DNA from: Rhyacophila brunnea
Taxonomy: Eukaryota; Arthropoda; Insecta; Trichoptera; Rhyacophilidae
Direction of reading: 5' to 3'
NCBI GenBank assembly: GCA_022495005.1
Contig: JAGYXB010002071.1
Span: 558,001 to 622,000 of the forward strand
DNA length: 64,000 nucleotides
Part shown: piece after piece, positions 10,691 to 21,247 of the stretch
Numbering within the stretch: position 1 is the first letter of the stretch
Layout of the letters: each line of letters opens with the position of its first letter
Program-made: the position numbers and the translations under genes
The notes under the pieces: model-generated
What the model saw: the letters and a program-made list of their open reading frames with translations, nothing else
Databases searched by the model: none
What the model was told of the DNA's origin: nothing

Positions 10691-11278
10691 ATTTTATATA
10701 TTCAGTATTGAGTATTGAATAAAACAATAATAACTTAATACTTATATTTCATTTTATTTTATCACAAGATTCTTTAAAGCTTTTCTCTTACGTTCAAAAG
10801 CTTTTGGACGGACTTTAAAAAGCTGTACGTAAGCACGTGAGTTCTACCTTATATTATGTATTATAAATGCACATATGTATATCCGGTAGTCTCTCACTTT
10901 AGTCGGAAGGAAGTGCAAATGTGGTGTGACCGTTATATTCACCTTGTCGTCTCACCTCTGTATGTCTGGAGTCTGTAGTTGGCAGCACAGTTTGTAAGTA
11001 TACTAGTATATAATAGAATACTAGTACGTTTGCTATACTTTGTATGACTCGGAGAACTTCGGATTCTCTTTTGACACATAATATTATATACATACGATTA
11101 CTAACTCAATTATGAAATTTAATCTTTAATATAAAATAGTGTGACTGTGCCAATTAGTTTTATTCAGATAGACAATTAATTTATAATAATTTTAAAAGTC
11201 TGACATATTGAAGATGTTGTAAAAACGAAACATGTCTTAAAGAGTGGTATTAACACATGTGAATAATAATAAATAATT
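10691..11278. other. no gene recognised
   Basis: AT-rich. A small inverted repeat (ACGTTCAAAAGC / GCTTTTGGACG) lies at about 10,792-10,813. No gene. Confidence 0.4.
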
Positions 11279-11746
11279 CAATTATTGGGGACTGGGACAA
11301 CTGGACACCAGGAGAAGTGGGCGCCGCACTGTCGAATGAAATAACGTTCGTTAATGAAATAAAATAGGCATTCGTTACGATTTGATACAGAAAGTAAACG
11401 AGGAAGTTTAATAAGTTTATATCTACTACTTAATAGTTTTAGTTGATTTTGCTCTTAACATAACGTTTTTTATTGTGGATTGAACATTATTATGCCTGAC
11501 GCGTCATATAAAAATTAAAGAACTCTATAATCATTGGAATTTAAATATATGGACAATTAAATCAATATTTACGTGTGCATATTTAAATCTCACCAAGTAT
11601 TAAATAATATAATATTATGTAAGTATTAAATATATCTTTTAAAAGTACCTACCTATAATTCACGAACGTATATTTATTTTCGAATTTCATTCGATTGCGT
11701 AGCACCCAGTTGTCCCGGCGCCGAATTGTCCTCGACCCAATTATTG
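11279..11746. mobile_element. candidate MITE with CAATTATTGGG ends
   Basis: The left end CAATTATTGGGGACTGGG and the complement of the right end, CAATAATTGGGTCGAGG, are inverted. Both arms then carry GGGACAACTGG, GGCGCCG and TCGAATGAAAT. The arms are about 70 bp and diverged, and the interior is AT-rich and non-coding. A further CCAGTTGTCCC at about 11,848 may be a relic of another arm. No target duplication was recognised. Confidence 0.45.
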
Positions 11747-12134
11747 TATTAGGTATAATAGATAGATATTGTATATTAGACTTATTTTGAAGTCGTGACG
11801 TAGGTACATTAATTTCTTCATGCGTTTATGTAGCGGCATTCAAATCTTCGTCGTCCAGTTGTCCCGTTGCCTAGGCGCTCAATCTTTCTAGACCCTTTGG
11901 CTCAATGTAATACTGTCGAAATAATAGTTTTATTATATAAGGTGCTTACATATTATTGAATGTAATAATAGTAATAGTAAATAATAGTATGTAAGTTATT
12001 TACTACGATTTTTACATAACACTGTAAATATTCAAAATATTAAAAATTTGTTTGTATACCTAATCCTTTACTTAAGTAATATGGTTTTTACCCTATTTTA
12101 TTGTATAAAATCGCTATATAAACAATACGTAGAT
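11747..12134. other. no gene recognised
   Basis: AT-rich spacer between two candidate MITEs. Confidence 0.4.
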
Positions 12135-12494
12135 CTTGTCCAGATGGCGCGTGTCCGCTTAACGCGCGAGTACCAGAAATGTGCTGCGCTAATGTAACAC
12201 GTTTAATTTAAAAAAAGCTAAGTGGCATAATTTATTTTTGAATTGGCATAAAAAACAACCGAAAGACAGGCAACTCAGTTGTGCCACACGTTTTCTTTGA
12301 GATTTTATATTTCGCGATATCTGGTACGATGATTTATCAGCAGTATACAAGCTAGGTGACGTAATATATTTTGAAATCGTCGGAAAAAACGTCGCGTTGT
12401 TGAGAATCTAGCGAGTGCTTGCGCTTGTCGTGTGACAGTTACGCACATGTACCAAAAATTTTACGCGCGAGTCAAATCGCGCCATCTGGATAAG
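12135..12494. mobile_element. candidate MITE with TCCAGATGGCGCG terminal repeats
   Basis: The left end CTTGTCCAGATGGCGCG and the complement of the right end CTTATCCAGATGGCGCG agree in 16 of 17 positions. Both are followed by a CGCGCG-containing arm and a GTACxA..ATGTGC block. Length is about 360 bp and no coding region is present. The superfamily cannot be fixed because no clean target duplication is visible. Confidence 0.65.
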
Positions 12495-12532
12495 GCCTTA
12501 ATTGTATTCGTTTTCAGCGTGTATTTGCCATT

Positions 12533-12625
12533 AGTGAGTGCGCAAAGTATCTGAAGTAGCCGAAAGGCGAAACCCGGGTTACAAAAAGGGACTCAAATCA
12601 ATTAGAATATGAATAATAAAACTGT
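12533..12625 (-). repeat. dispersed repeat R, copy 1
   Basis: Complement of the repeat at 21,136-21,247 and 40,500-40,610. The minus strand reads TTCTAATTGATTTGAGTCCC and GGGTTTCGCCTTTCGGCTAC, then TTCAGATACTTTGCGCAC. It has no coding frame. See the finding on repeat R. Confidence 0.55.
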
Positions 12626-13110
12626 TGTTCAACATTCAACAGATAGGTTGAAGGAAAAAATCGCCACGTGAAAATGCGGTGGTAGGATGAATAATGCTCG
12701 AAATGGCAAATTTTACAAACCAAAGCGCTAAATAATTTTCTGTAAATAGTAACATAGTTTTACATACCTTTCAGTGTATTACCTAGTTTTTTTGTTATAT
12801 TATGGCTTATCTAGCTCCGATGGTCGAATTATTTTTTCCACGAGACAGCGATAATGTTGGGGATATCACGAGCCCTGTAATAACACCATTATAATGGAGT
12901 TCCACAATGTAAACGCGAGCTTAAATAATCAAATAATTATAAATCATCTAAAACTGTAGAATTCACATAAAATAATGTATGCTTGTTGGTGTTCCTCTGC
13001 GTAAATCAAGTAATTTAATCAATACAATATATTAAACATATATAATTTTTGAAAACACTTCTGAGAAAATATATTAAAACCAATAGAAAAAAATCTTTTT
13101 GAAAAAAGTA
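12626..13110. other. no gene; contains a 39-bp dispersed word
   Basis: Positions 12,883-12,921 (ACCATTATAATGGAGTTCC and on to GTAAACGC) recur almost exactly at 44,774-44,812 (ACCATTGTAATGGAGTTCC..GTAAACGC). Nothing else was recognised. Confidence 0.45.
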
Positions 13111-13180
13111 AGACACCCAGGATCGAACCTGCATCTCTCAGGTTTCGCGCCCACGCACATAGACCACTATATGCTAAAGG
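13111..13180 (-). repeat. tRNA-like SINE or tRNA pseudogene
   Basis: The minus strand shows box A-like TAGCATATAGTGG (13,164-13,176) and a box B GGTTCGATCC (13,120-13,129) at tRNA-like spacing, then T runs that could end Pol III transcription. The T-stem pairs poorly and the anticodon arm is not clean. I read it as a SINE head or pseudogene, not a working tRNA. Confidence 0.5.
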
Positions 13181-13967
13181 TACTATACTTAATTACGACA
13201 AATTTTTACTAATATTTTCTGAAGCGTTTTCTAAATTGAGCTATTATTGGCTATCGGCTTTTGTATTTTAAATCAAAGTAGGTATGTTGTTATACTAATT
13301 CATGGCTTCCTTTTTCTAAGAATTACCCGAAAACATAAATTTATTAAAAAATATATTTATCAGAATATTTCAATAGACTTACACTATTTCCATAGATTCT
13401 TTGCATGATAGAATTTTTATAATATGCAGATATTTTAATAAGCGGAGCTTTGAGAATACGTTACGGAATTCAGAAAAATATTCTTTTAAAACGAGACGTG
13501 GGACTTACAATCTTCTTACATCTGGATGTACTTACGTTTTTTTGCATTTATCTGCGTGCTTTTCAGCATTGTTGGCGCCTTTGAAAGGGTTTTCCTTGTC
13601 TGCAGAGCTCTTTGTCAAAGCAAATTCACAACTCGGTCTCACTCTCGAGGTATTTGCTCCGAAGTAACTATATAATTTCACAAAAACGCTTTCGACACCC
13701 CATGCTTATGTTGGATAAAGTTCACTCTAATTGTTTAGTTTATTTGTACGTGAGCCTGTCATTATCAACAAATACAATCAAATTTACTCTAGCAAGACAA
13801 TCAAAGTTCCAACACATTTAACACCGTATAGTATAATGACGCATGACCCAAAAACGAATATGCCTTGATACTAATTTACGGAGTCATTAAAAAAAATATA
13901 TGTTCCTGTGACTGTGTGATGTGTAAAATGGAAGTTTGCCTGAGTGATTTCCTTTCAGTGTGTTAAA
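13181..13967. other. no gene recognised
   Basis: The open frame at 13,401-13,667 (88 codons) has no recognisable domain. The stretch 13,540-13,660 has more balanced composition than its surroundings. Confidence 0.4.
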
Positions 13968-15837
13968 TCTCTATATATATAAAAATCTCGTGTCACGATG
14001 TTTGTGGTCGAACTCCTCCGAAATGGCTCGACCGATTTTTATGATTTTTTTTTATGTACATTTGTTAGGTATGAGAATAGGTCAACAAGTATATTTCATA
14101 CCGCTAGGTGATTAGGGTATCTCTATCCAGAAAAATTTTCTTTTATTTTTTTGACAATTTTTTTTTTGTATTTTTTTTATTATTTGGCATAAAAAAATAC
14201 TTATAACCTCAAATTTTCACTTTCCTACCCCCATCCTCCCATTTTTTAATCGCGATTATATTATTTTTGTATGAACAAATTTAACCGTCGTTCGTATTTC
14301 AAACAGAACGAAATTATTTATGTTGTTGAATGACAGATGGCACTACGTCCGAGAAGAATTCAAGAGAAGCGTCGCGTCATTTTGACATTTCATTCGGCAA
14401 ATCACAACGCAGTGCGTGCAAAATTTTGTACGATTTATTTTAATTTATCTATTTTTATGTGCGTGTATTACAGTGCACAATGCCAGCAAGACGCAAGGGG
14501 GGCCATTTGGGCCGTCTAACGAATAAAGCAACAAACATGCGAAATAGTAGAGTAGAAAGAACAGACGAACAAATCCAACAAGATAACAAAAACGTGCGTG
14601 TAAGCATGTCGCAATTGCGTGCATCTCAATCACAAGAGGCACGAGCTGAACGAAATCAACAACGACAATTGGAACGGAGCCAAGCGCGCCGGTTCGTAGT
14701 TAACACACGCAGAGCAAATGACCGACAACGCCAACAAGTACATCGAACATATACATCCGCTTCGTTCCTTCGTCTCGCATTCGAGTACGATTGAATATTC
14801 CGCTCATCCGAAAGTGCTGATTGGTGCTATGGACAAAGAATGTCCCCATTGTCATGCGCTCAAATTCAAACATGAGTCAGCCGGGATGTGTTGCGCATCA
14901 GGAAAAGTGCAACTACCAGAAATTGAGATACCACCAGAACCATTGAACAGCTTGCTCATTGGCACGGTTCCAGATTCAAACCTGTTCCTGAAGTCCATTC
15001 TCACATTCAATTCATGCTTCCAAATGACTTCATCCGGAGCAACAGAAATAGTTCACAATACTGCGGCAAATGGTCAACAATTCCATTCTACGTTCAAAAT
15101 CAAAGGTCAACTATACCACAAAGTAGGCTCATTGCTGCTAATGCCAAACGAACCACATACATTTTTACAAATCTACTTCATGGGCGCGGCGGTGAGGACA
15201 TCAATCATCTGGATGCACGTTGCGGCTACAATAGCCTCAATTCGCCTAATGCCAGGCGCATCGTCAGCGAACTGGACGCCCTGTTGAATGAGCACAATGA
15301 ATTATTGAAATTTTTCAAAGCACACATGCACGAATTGCAAAGTGACAATCACGCTATTGTCATCAATCCTGATAAAACACCAGCTGGAGAGCACGTACGT
15401 AGATTCAATGCGACTATTGTTGACGACATTGCTGGAATCATGGTTGGCGACCGCATATCGATGCGAGAAATCGTGATTCGAAGTAGAAACAATAATCTGG
15501 AGTTCATCGCTGACACACACCGTTCATACGACGCTCTCCAATATACACTAATTTTCTGGAAAGGACAAGACGGATATTGCATAAACATTAAACAACGAGA
15601 TCCTGTCACAGGTAATTCATTCATTATGAACATTATTACTCATTTTGAATTGAGAAAATGAATGGTTGATGTTTTTTTGTTTTTATCGGCGGTCATCGTC
15701 TATAGTGCTCTATTCCTCTTTCTGTCATAGATCCCATCCCCACACACTTACGATACATTCGTTACTTTTTATTTAACAACCAAAATATTCACTAGAAATA
15801 ATTTATATGGCAGAACAACGTTTGCCTGGTCAGCTAG
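13968..15837 (+). mobile_element. Helitron 2 (N-terminal part only)
   Basis: The element starts TCTCTATATATATAAAAATC right after a host A and ends GCCTGGTCAGCTAG right before a host T, which is the Helitron signature. Its subterminal CTCGACCGATTTTTATGAT matches Helitron 1, and both end GGTCAGCTAG. At 1,870 bp it carries only the N-terminal segment of the Helitron protein and lacks both the Rep nuclease and the helicase. It is non-autonomous, and its content is complementary to that of Helitron 1. Confidence 0.85.
14480..15660 (+). pseudogene. Helitron protein, N-terminal region, frameshifted
   Basis: Begins MPARRKGGHLGRLTNKATNM, followed by an Arg/Gln-rich basic stretch as in Helitron N-termini. 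After a frame change near 14,795 it reads EYSAHPKVLIGAMDKECPHC with a following CCASGK, the zinc-finger-like block of these proteins, then SLLIGTVPDSNLFLKSI and FNSCFQMTSSGA. A second frame change near 15,185 leads into the NEHNELLKFFKAHMHELQSD block, NPDKTPAGEHVRRFNA and HRSYDALQYTLIFW. It stops at 15,660 shortly after RDPVTG. The HUH/Rep catalytic domain that should follow is deleted. The start at 14,480 is chosen because MPxRR is the usual N-terminus. Confidence 0.85.
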
Positions 15838-15861
15838 TATTAGTATAAAATTTTCACATTT

Positions 15862-16303
15862 GAGGGTGATGCTTCTACCTACCAGAGGCACCTAGCAGAA
15901 AATACGAAGCTTGCAATGTGAGACATTTTTTTGATAATTTACAATTTCAAATGAATTAATAAATATGTATCTGAAAACTTCAAAAAAAATATTTTTTGTT
16001 TTAAGTCAAAGATAAACTTAAAAATTGTAAAAAAATGTGAATTTGTCACAGGACCGCATCTTATTATTACATTATATTTTATGGTCATATTTATTATTAC
16101 AATTTAGTTTATTAAGTTTTCAATCTTTCGTTGTAAAGATTTCTCATAGTTTTAATATTTTTTATATTTATTTTAAAAAACGTCGATTTTTATAAAAATA
16201 TAAATGTGTATAACTTGAAATTCTTTTTATTTATATCAAATCGAGCTTAAATATTGGGACCATATCTAAATAAGATTTCAGTAAGTAGAAGCATCACCCT
16301 TAA
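15862..16303. mobile_element. candidate MITE with GGGTGATGCTTCTAC ends
   Basis: GAGGGTGATGCTTCTACCTA at the left and its inverted partner TAAGTAGAAGCATCACCCTT at the right enclose about 440 bp of AT-rich, non-coding DNA. The outer bases are TTGA at the left and TTAA at the right, which could be a TTAA-type duplication with one change. It starts 25 bp after Helitron 2. Confidence 0.5.
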
Positions 16304-17097
16304 GGGGACGCTCTACAGAAATGCCCTTGAGAATTGAAAATATGATTTTTTTACATGTGGTCCGGAATTGTTGCTCTACTGGTAATATTCAAAGGTCGCC
16401 GACAATGCTTTGGTCTAAAGTAATAATAATGTTCTCTTAATTAAATTTAAATCATAAACACTGTCGAAGTGAATAAAGTATGGGGTGATCAAAAAATGAT
16501 ATCTTCTAATATACGTAAATGTTACTAATTCAATTTGTTAATCAGCTGTTTGTTGGGAAGTATTGCAACCAATATGATGGATAGCCACGATATAAACTTA
16601 ATAATATATTAATATCGTTTTAACCTGAAATTGTCCGAGAACTAAACATACGAAGGATGTTGAAATAGAAATACATATCTACCTACATTTTTATTTCATG
16701 TGCTATCCAAAAAACATTATTAATGAATAGTATTTATTTTGAATGTGTAAGACCTATTACATAATTATTAAAAAAAATAGGTACATATTGTTTAATTCTA
16801 ACGTATATTAAAAAAAAAGTGGAATATAGGTTATTATCAAAAGAAAGTTACTTTTTATTACTTACACGATTGGTTTAAATTTAGTCTGACACTTTTACAA
16901 ACAAGTAACGCAACTTTACTTTTAGTTGGTAGGTACAATAAGTATTGTATTTTGTTGGTAAGTAAAGCCAATGCAAGAAATAATTTATATTTATAAAAAA
17001 TGATTATTAACGTGGAGTCACCCACAGATTATTTTTTTATTCAAAGCTAGCGGATCACTGAGAATATAACAAAGGTACCGACAGTATTGAACCACGC
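16304..17097. other. no gene recognised
   Basis: AT-rich DNA with no recognisable domain, repeat or RNA gene. Confidence 0.45.
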
Positions 17098-17706
17098 CAG
17101 GGCTGTCGAAGACGTCTTACTTATTCTTATGATAAGTTGTTTTTAATTGTGTACAATTTGGCGAAAAAATATAATATATACAGTTGCTTACCATTCGGTT
17201 ATCCAATGAGCTGGGTTTTGTTTAATCTTCTGCCAATATCCTACAGTTTTATTTTATATCTTGCCCATCTCGCATAAGGCTATCTGATATTATAAAAGTC
17301 ACACAGTACAACAGTGTTTAAATCTAATATGTAATTGCACAGGTTTAATTAAGAACTTTAACGAAATTAACATTTTAATGATTTGCCTATGTTATATCAA
17401 CTTAATAGTAATTTTAATGATACAAGATACATATTACGATATACTCAAAATACATATTACGATATACTCGATATACTCGAAATACACATCATCAGATAAT
17501 ATGTGAAATATTTTGATAAGCAAAAAAATAAGAACAATACAAAAATAACAAAACATAATCAGCTAGTCTTTTCATACTTATTTTAGATGAATGTTGTATA
17601 CCATTTGACGCTTGGAAATATGTAATTATTCCATCTGTACAGTAAGCTATTTTTAACTTTAAATTTGTAACTCTACCATTAGATTGATTTTATTTTGACA
17701 GCCCTG
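17098..17706. mobile_element. candidate hAT-like MITE with CAGGGCTGTC ends
   Basis: A perfect 10-bp inverted pair, CAGGGCTGTC / GACAGCCCTG, encloses 609 bp. CAGGG-type tips are common in hAT elements. The flanking octamers (AACCACGC / TATTCCTG) do not match, so a target duplication is not supported. A short tandem repeat of ATACATATTACGATATACTC lies inside at 17,427-17,483. Confidence 0.35.
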
Positions 17707-18053
17707 TATTCCTGTGGCCGGCATCAGGCTACGTCACATACATGTTATGTTTGAAGGTAATAATAATAATGATTATTCATTCGACCGAGAATTGTAATTA
17801 ATAATTATTGCCTCGTTGTTTTTATTTAATAAAAACAACAATACAATGCAGTTCCACCATGAATTGACAGTTAACAAAATAAAAAAAATTATTGCGACTC
17901 TTAAAATAAATCCCCGATGGTTAGAGGTTTTTGAGGTTAGACTGAATTAAAATGACGTCCTTTCAACACTGAGATTACTTTCTGACTGAACTATAAATTA
18001 CTTTTTCCTGTTCAGCTCACTCTTAATAAGATGTTTTTATCACGTCCTAATGC
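17707..18053. other. no gene recognised
   Basis: AT-rich spacer with nothing recognisable. Confidence 0.4.
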
Positions 18054-18244
18054 ATAGTGACGACGCGACGGTCGTATTTATGAAACCGAGGTCGCGGGTT
18101 TCAGCTCACGTCTGGTCAAAAAATGCATATTCTTTTTTAATGTGTGTTTGATCCGGTGTAAAGACCCAATGATTTGGGCGAATGGTAAGGCATTGAAGCA
18201 TTGAATATAGATTATTATTTTAAAAAAATATATAAAAAAAAAAA
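18054..18244 (+). mobile_element. tRNA-derived SINE family B, copy 1
   Basis: A tRNA-like head with GGTCGCGGGTTTCAGCTC (decayed box B) is followed by CTGGTCAAAAAATGCATATT, a body with AAAGACCCAATGATTTGGGC, and an A-rich tail. The tail runs directly into the head of copy 2. Non-coding; would be mobilised by a LINE partner. Confidence 0.65.
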
Positions 18245-18410
18245 CCTCTGTGGCCGAATTGGTAGGCCAGACAGACGTCTAGATGCAGTATGATCTCGCA
18301 GCTGTACTAAAAATGCATGTTGTTTTTGTCAATGTTTGATACAATACAACGACCCAGTGGATTGGGTGAATAGATAACCATTTCTCGTGAAATATTTTTA
18401 ATATAGCCTT
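18245..18410 (+). mobile_element. tRNA-derived SINE family B, copy 2
   Basis: The head reads CTCTGTGGCCGAATTGGTAG (box A-like TGGCCGAATTGG). The body words TACTAAAAATGCATGTTG, AACGACCCAGTGGATTGGGT and GAATAGATAACCA correspond to those of copy 1. Box B is decayed. It sits head-to-tail on the A-rich end of copy 1, as when one SINE inserts into the tail of another. Confidence 0.65.
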
Positions 18411-18904
18411 CATCCGCTTCGAAATGCACATACTAATTGATCGAGATGAAACGCAAGTGTGGTATTTTTGAGCAGTTTCATATTTTCTTATTTACTTTAT
18501 AAACTTTTAAGACATGTATCAAAATTAAATTCTAATTAATTAGTATAATAAATGAACTCTATCAGCTCTGTAAGTCTCATTAATATTGGTACACTGGTTT
18601 TTGTGCTATAACGGAACAAACATACGGACTAATTTTAAGTAAAACAATATTTCGTTCTTGAATATCATGAATATCATCATTTAAAACGCTGATCGAACGG
18701 TAAATATTTCGCAATCACAGATAGACAATTTTAGTACTAGTATAGATAGATAACAACTCATTCGAAATACAACCTCATTAAAATTAGTTCAAGCCAATAA
18801 AGCACAAATTACGATGTGTCAGAGTGAATATTTCGGTTATTACTACAATAATACTGTTAGCCCTGTTATCCATATTAGGTAATTAAACACATCGGGTTTA
18901 TTAG
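18411..18904. other. no gene recognised
   Basis: AT-rich DNA, nothing recognisable. Confidence 0.4.
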
Positions 18905-19145
18905 TTAACCCGCTCTCCGGATCATCCCTTACAAAGTCTATTCACAGCGCACGTCTGACCATCAACACGCTCTCCGCTGACAAAGCACGTCCGTCAAAGT
19001 GTCCTCGTCTCTGTCGCCGCGATACACTTGTCTCGCTCGCACCGTGACGGTATGACGGACAACCACGGACTGTTGTTGGGTAGGCGTTGTGACGGACTCC
19101 GTACTATCGCCATATACCTACGTCACGTGCGATGTGTATATAATT
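18905..19145. promoter_or_regulatory. GC-richer island with CRE/E-box and TATA-like words (candidate)
   Basis: A 240-bp island is clearly richer in G+C than its flanks. It has the word GACGGAC or its complement at about 18,988, 19,052 and 19,091, then TACGTCACGTGC (overlapping CRE and E-box) at 19,119 and TGTATATAA at 19,135. The order would suit a small promoter, but no transcript or coding region is seen downstream. It may equally be a transposon end with subterminal repeats. Confidence 0.25.
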
Positions 19146-19393
19146 TGCAGATGTTTTGATTGATTGAATAATTATAACGGATCGAATATTTACATTTTGC
19201 CTTTATTGTAATTGTAATGAAACCTTCATTATCATATTTCTCAATTAGTAAAAAAAAATGCATCATGTCCACACACACTATTGACGGTTAGGAACGAGAG
19301 CCAAGTGAAATAAATAAAGAGCAGTTATGACGGTATCCAATCTATCTCATGATACTTACTTAAATTCCTAATTGGTGCATTTGGTACAAGTTG

Positions 19394-19592
19394 ATTTATA
19401 GGAAGCCAGGCGGAAACCGCACTAATTTTCATAGCCGATTTTGGGAAAATTCATGAATTCTATAATGAAAACCTAACCTAACATAACATAACTTAACTTT
19501 ACCCAACCTAACTTAACCTAACCTAATCGAACAAATAATCCAGTATATCGGCTATTTTCAAATTTGTTTGCCGCTGGCTTCCTGTAAACCGA
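19394..19592. mobile_element. MITE with GGAAGCCAG ends and TTAGG-like core
   Basis: The left end TTTATAGGAAGCCAGGCGG and the complement of the right end TTTACAGGAAGCCAGCGGC are inverted, about 23 bp with few mismatches. The interior contains runs of CCTAACCTAACATAACATAA, resembling the insect telomere repeat TTAGG. A related, right-truncated copy lies inverted at 28,886-29,012 with the same order of words, so the TTAGG-like core belongs to the element and is not telomeric. Confidence 0.65.
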
Positions 19593-19754
19593 TAAGAACC
19601 GTGCTTTCATATTTTAAGATTCATATTTTGTTGTATTTGAGTGTTGTAAAAAACGTGATTCAGATTTTGGGGTACTGTTCAAATATAATGGATTAACTAA
19701 TTTAAACAACTGACTGTCTCACTACCTACAATGTTGGTCACTGTAGGACCATAG

Positions 19755-20333
19755 CCCCTCTATTAGCACGGTTTGGTCCAGGCAAAGTTTAATTAAATTT
19801 AAAAAACCAACCAATATCGTCTTCAATTTTTATTCTTAGTTCAATGTAAACATAATAAATTTATAAGTATCACTGGCCAAGCTTATAGTCTGACAACGAG
19901 AAATTGGCAATAACAGGAAGTCGCTGTAGTCGCACATATAAGACTTCTCAGTAACAGTGCGCACGGCAGGCGTGTTTAAATACTTCATCGCCTCTCTTCT
20001 AAAATGCGACTTCTTTTCTTCTTTACAATAAACAAAAAAATTACTAATAATAATTGTAATATCACTCCTCATTTTAGATATATTTTAATTATTAAAAGTT
20101 TCATATTATCCTAAATTGATAGATCCGTACACTACGGGAGCGTAAAATGAATTGGGAGCGTTCCTCACATAGATGTATTAAAAGTAGTTCCTCATTTGAA
20201 AACGGAATTGCGAGCAACACTGGAGGGGATTGTTAGTTTACAGTTTTAACACGTGGACAATAAATTATTGTTCGACAATAGTATGCACTATGTATGTTAA
20301 ATCTCGACAGCCTACCTTCACTCCTCGCCACTG
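19755..20333 (-). mobile_element. hAT MITE family (CAGTGGCG), copy B, split by a nested element
   Basis: Read on the minus strand, the copy starts CAGTGGCGAGGAGTGAAGGT at 20,333 and continues like the left arm of the intact MITE at 29,788-30,253. After the nested insertion it resumes with TAAGCTTGGCCAGTGATACT and runs to CTGGACCAAACC near 19,757. The distal half is missing. Removing the insert restores the CACTAAACTTTG-like word found in all other copies. Confidence 0.7.
19886..20278 (-). mobile_element. nested TA-inserting DNA transposon, copy 2
   Basis: This 393-bp insert interrupts the hAT copy and is bordered by TA at 19,884-19,885 and 20,279-20,280. Its ends, TAGTCTGACAACGAGAAATT and TTGTCGAACAATAATTTATT, are diverged inverted repeats (13 of 20 match). 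The minus strand encodes SDITIIISNFFVYCKEEKKS followed by FRREAMKYLNTPAVRTVTEK, which resembles the N-terminal DNA-binding region of arthropod DDE transposases. This match is weak and from memory. No catalytic domain is present, so it is a deletion derivative. Confidence 0.6.
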
Positions 20334-21135
20334 TGTTCTATAATATTTTCTACTTTTAATGAATAAATTTAATGCTGCACTGATGAAATTGCGCGTTTGT
20401 AGATTTTGTCTTCTGCCTTTACTTAATACCTTCAATTTCATCCACTTTTAAATTACCGCCATCTGCAAATCTTCAAATACAATCTGAAATCATTACAATT
20501 TCATCCATTCTCCGTTATCAGAGTTCTCGTTATGACTTTGTCCTAAGTAGCTATTCTCGCTACCACAATCCAACCTTTATCAATCAAATCAAATAAGTTA
20601 AAGTTTCTGTAAGGCAGTATCTCCACGCAGAAAGCTCGCTGATAGAGACAATCGATTCGAAGCCCACCTACCGATACTTGTTCGTGCTTATCTAAAGCTT
20701 CTTTGTGATAGGACGAATCTAGCCGTGAGCGAGTTATCTTTCACACAACACCTTCAGATCTTGTCTGTAAAGCGTTGTTCAATTGTCTAATGAAATATTT
20801 ACATAAAACTAACTTTTTTGTTTATTCTCCAATACCAAATATGCATTATCTTTTTAATAATTCTTTTATTGACATGTTCAATACGTCCCCTCTGTTCACA
20901 TACTCAACCACTGCAATAAATTTTGTTTTCTGCTTTGGTTGTATTTCCTTGTAGTGTGTACTCTTTTTTACGGTTATATTTTATATATACATATTTTGTT
21001 TTATATGTGCACGGGCCGCCGTTTATAAATAAATAAATTTATATACCTAATACATGATGTCACGCATACATTTTTATAAATCAATTCATTATCTACTTAC
21101 TTTTTGTACATTATACCTAGTTCTTTTGTGGCATA
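20334..21135. other. no gene recognised
   Basis: The stretch 20,560-20,780 has moderately balanced composition. The rest is AT-rich. No coding region or transposon end was found. Confidence 0.4.
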
Positions 21136-21247
21136 TAGATACGTTCTAATTGATTTAAGTTTTGTACTATTCCATTTGAGTCGTTTTTTTCCGAGCTGGG
21201 TTTCGCCTTTAGGCATCTTCAGGCACTATGTGCACTCGCTAAAAGAT
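21136..21247 (+). repeat. dispersed repeat R, copy 2
   Basis: TTCTAATTGATTTAAGTTTT, GTACTATTCCATTTGAGTCG and GGGTTTCGCCTTTAGGCATC, followed by TTCAGGCACTATGTGCACTC, match the copies at 40,500 (plus) and 12,533-12,625 (minus). Confidence 0.65.

Noticed and set aside
17098..17706. Confirmed hAT element
   Set aside because: Inverted CAGGGCTGTC tips are present but the flanking octamers do not match; kept only as a low-confidence candidate.
19460..19530. Telomere or interstitial telomeric array of CCTAACC repeats
   Set aside because: The repeats are imperfect and lie inside inverted terminal repeats of a MITE that recurs at 28.9 kb.
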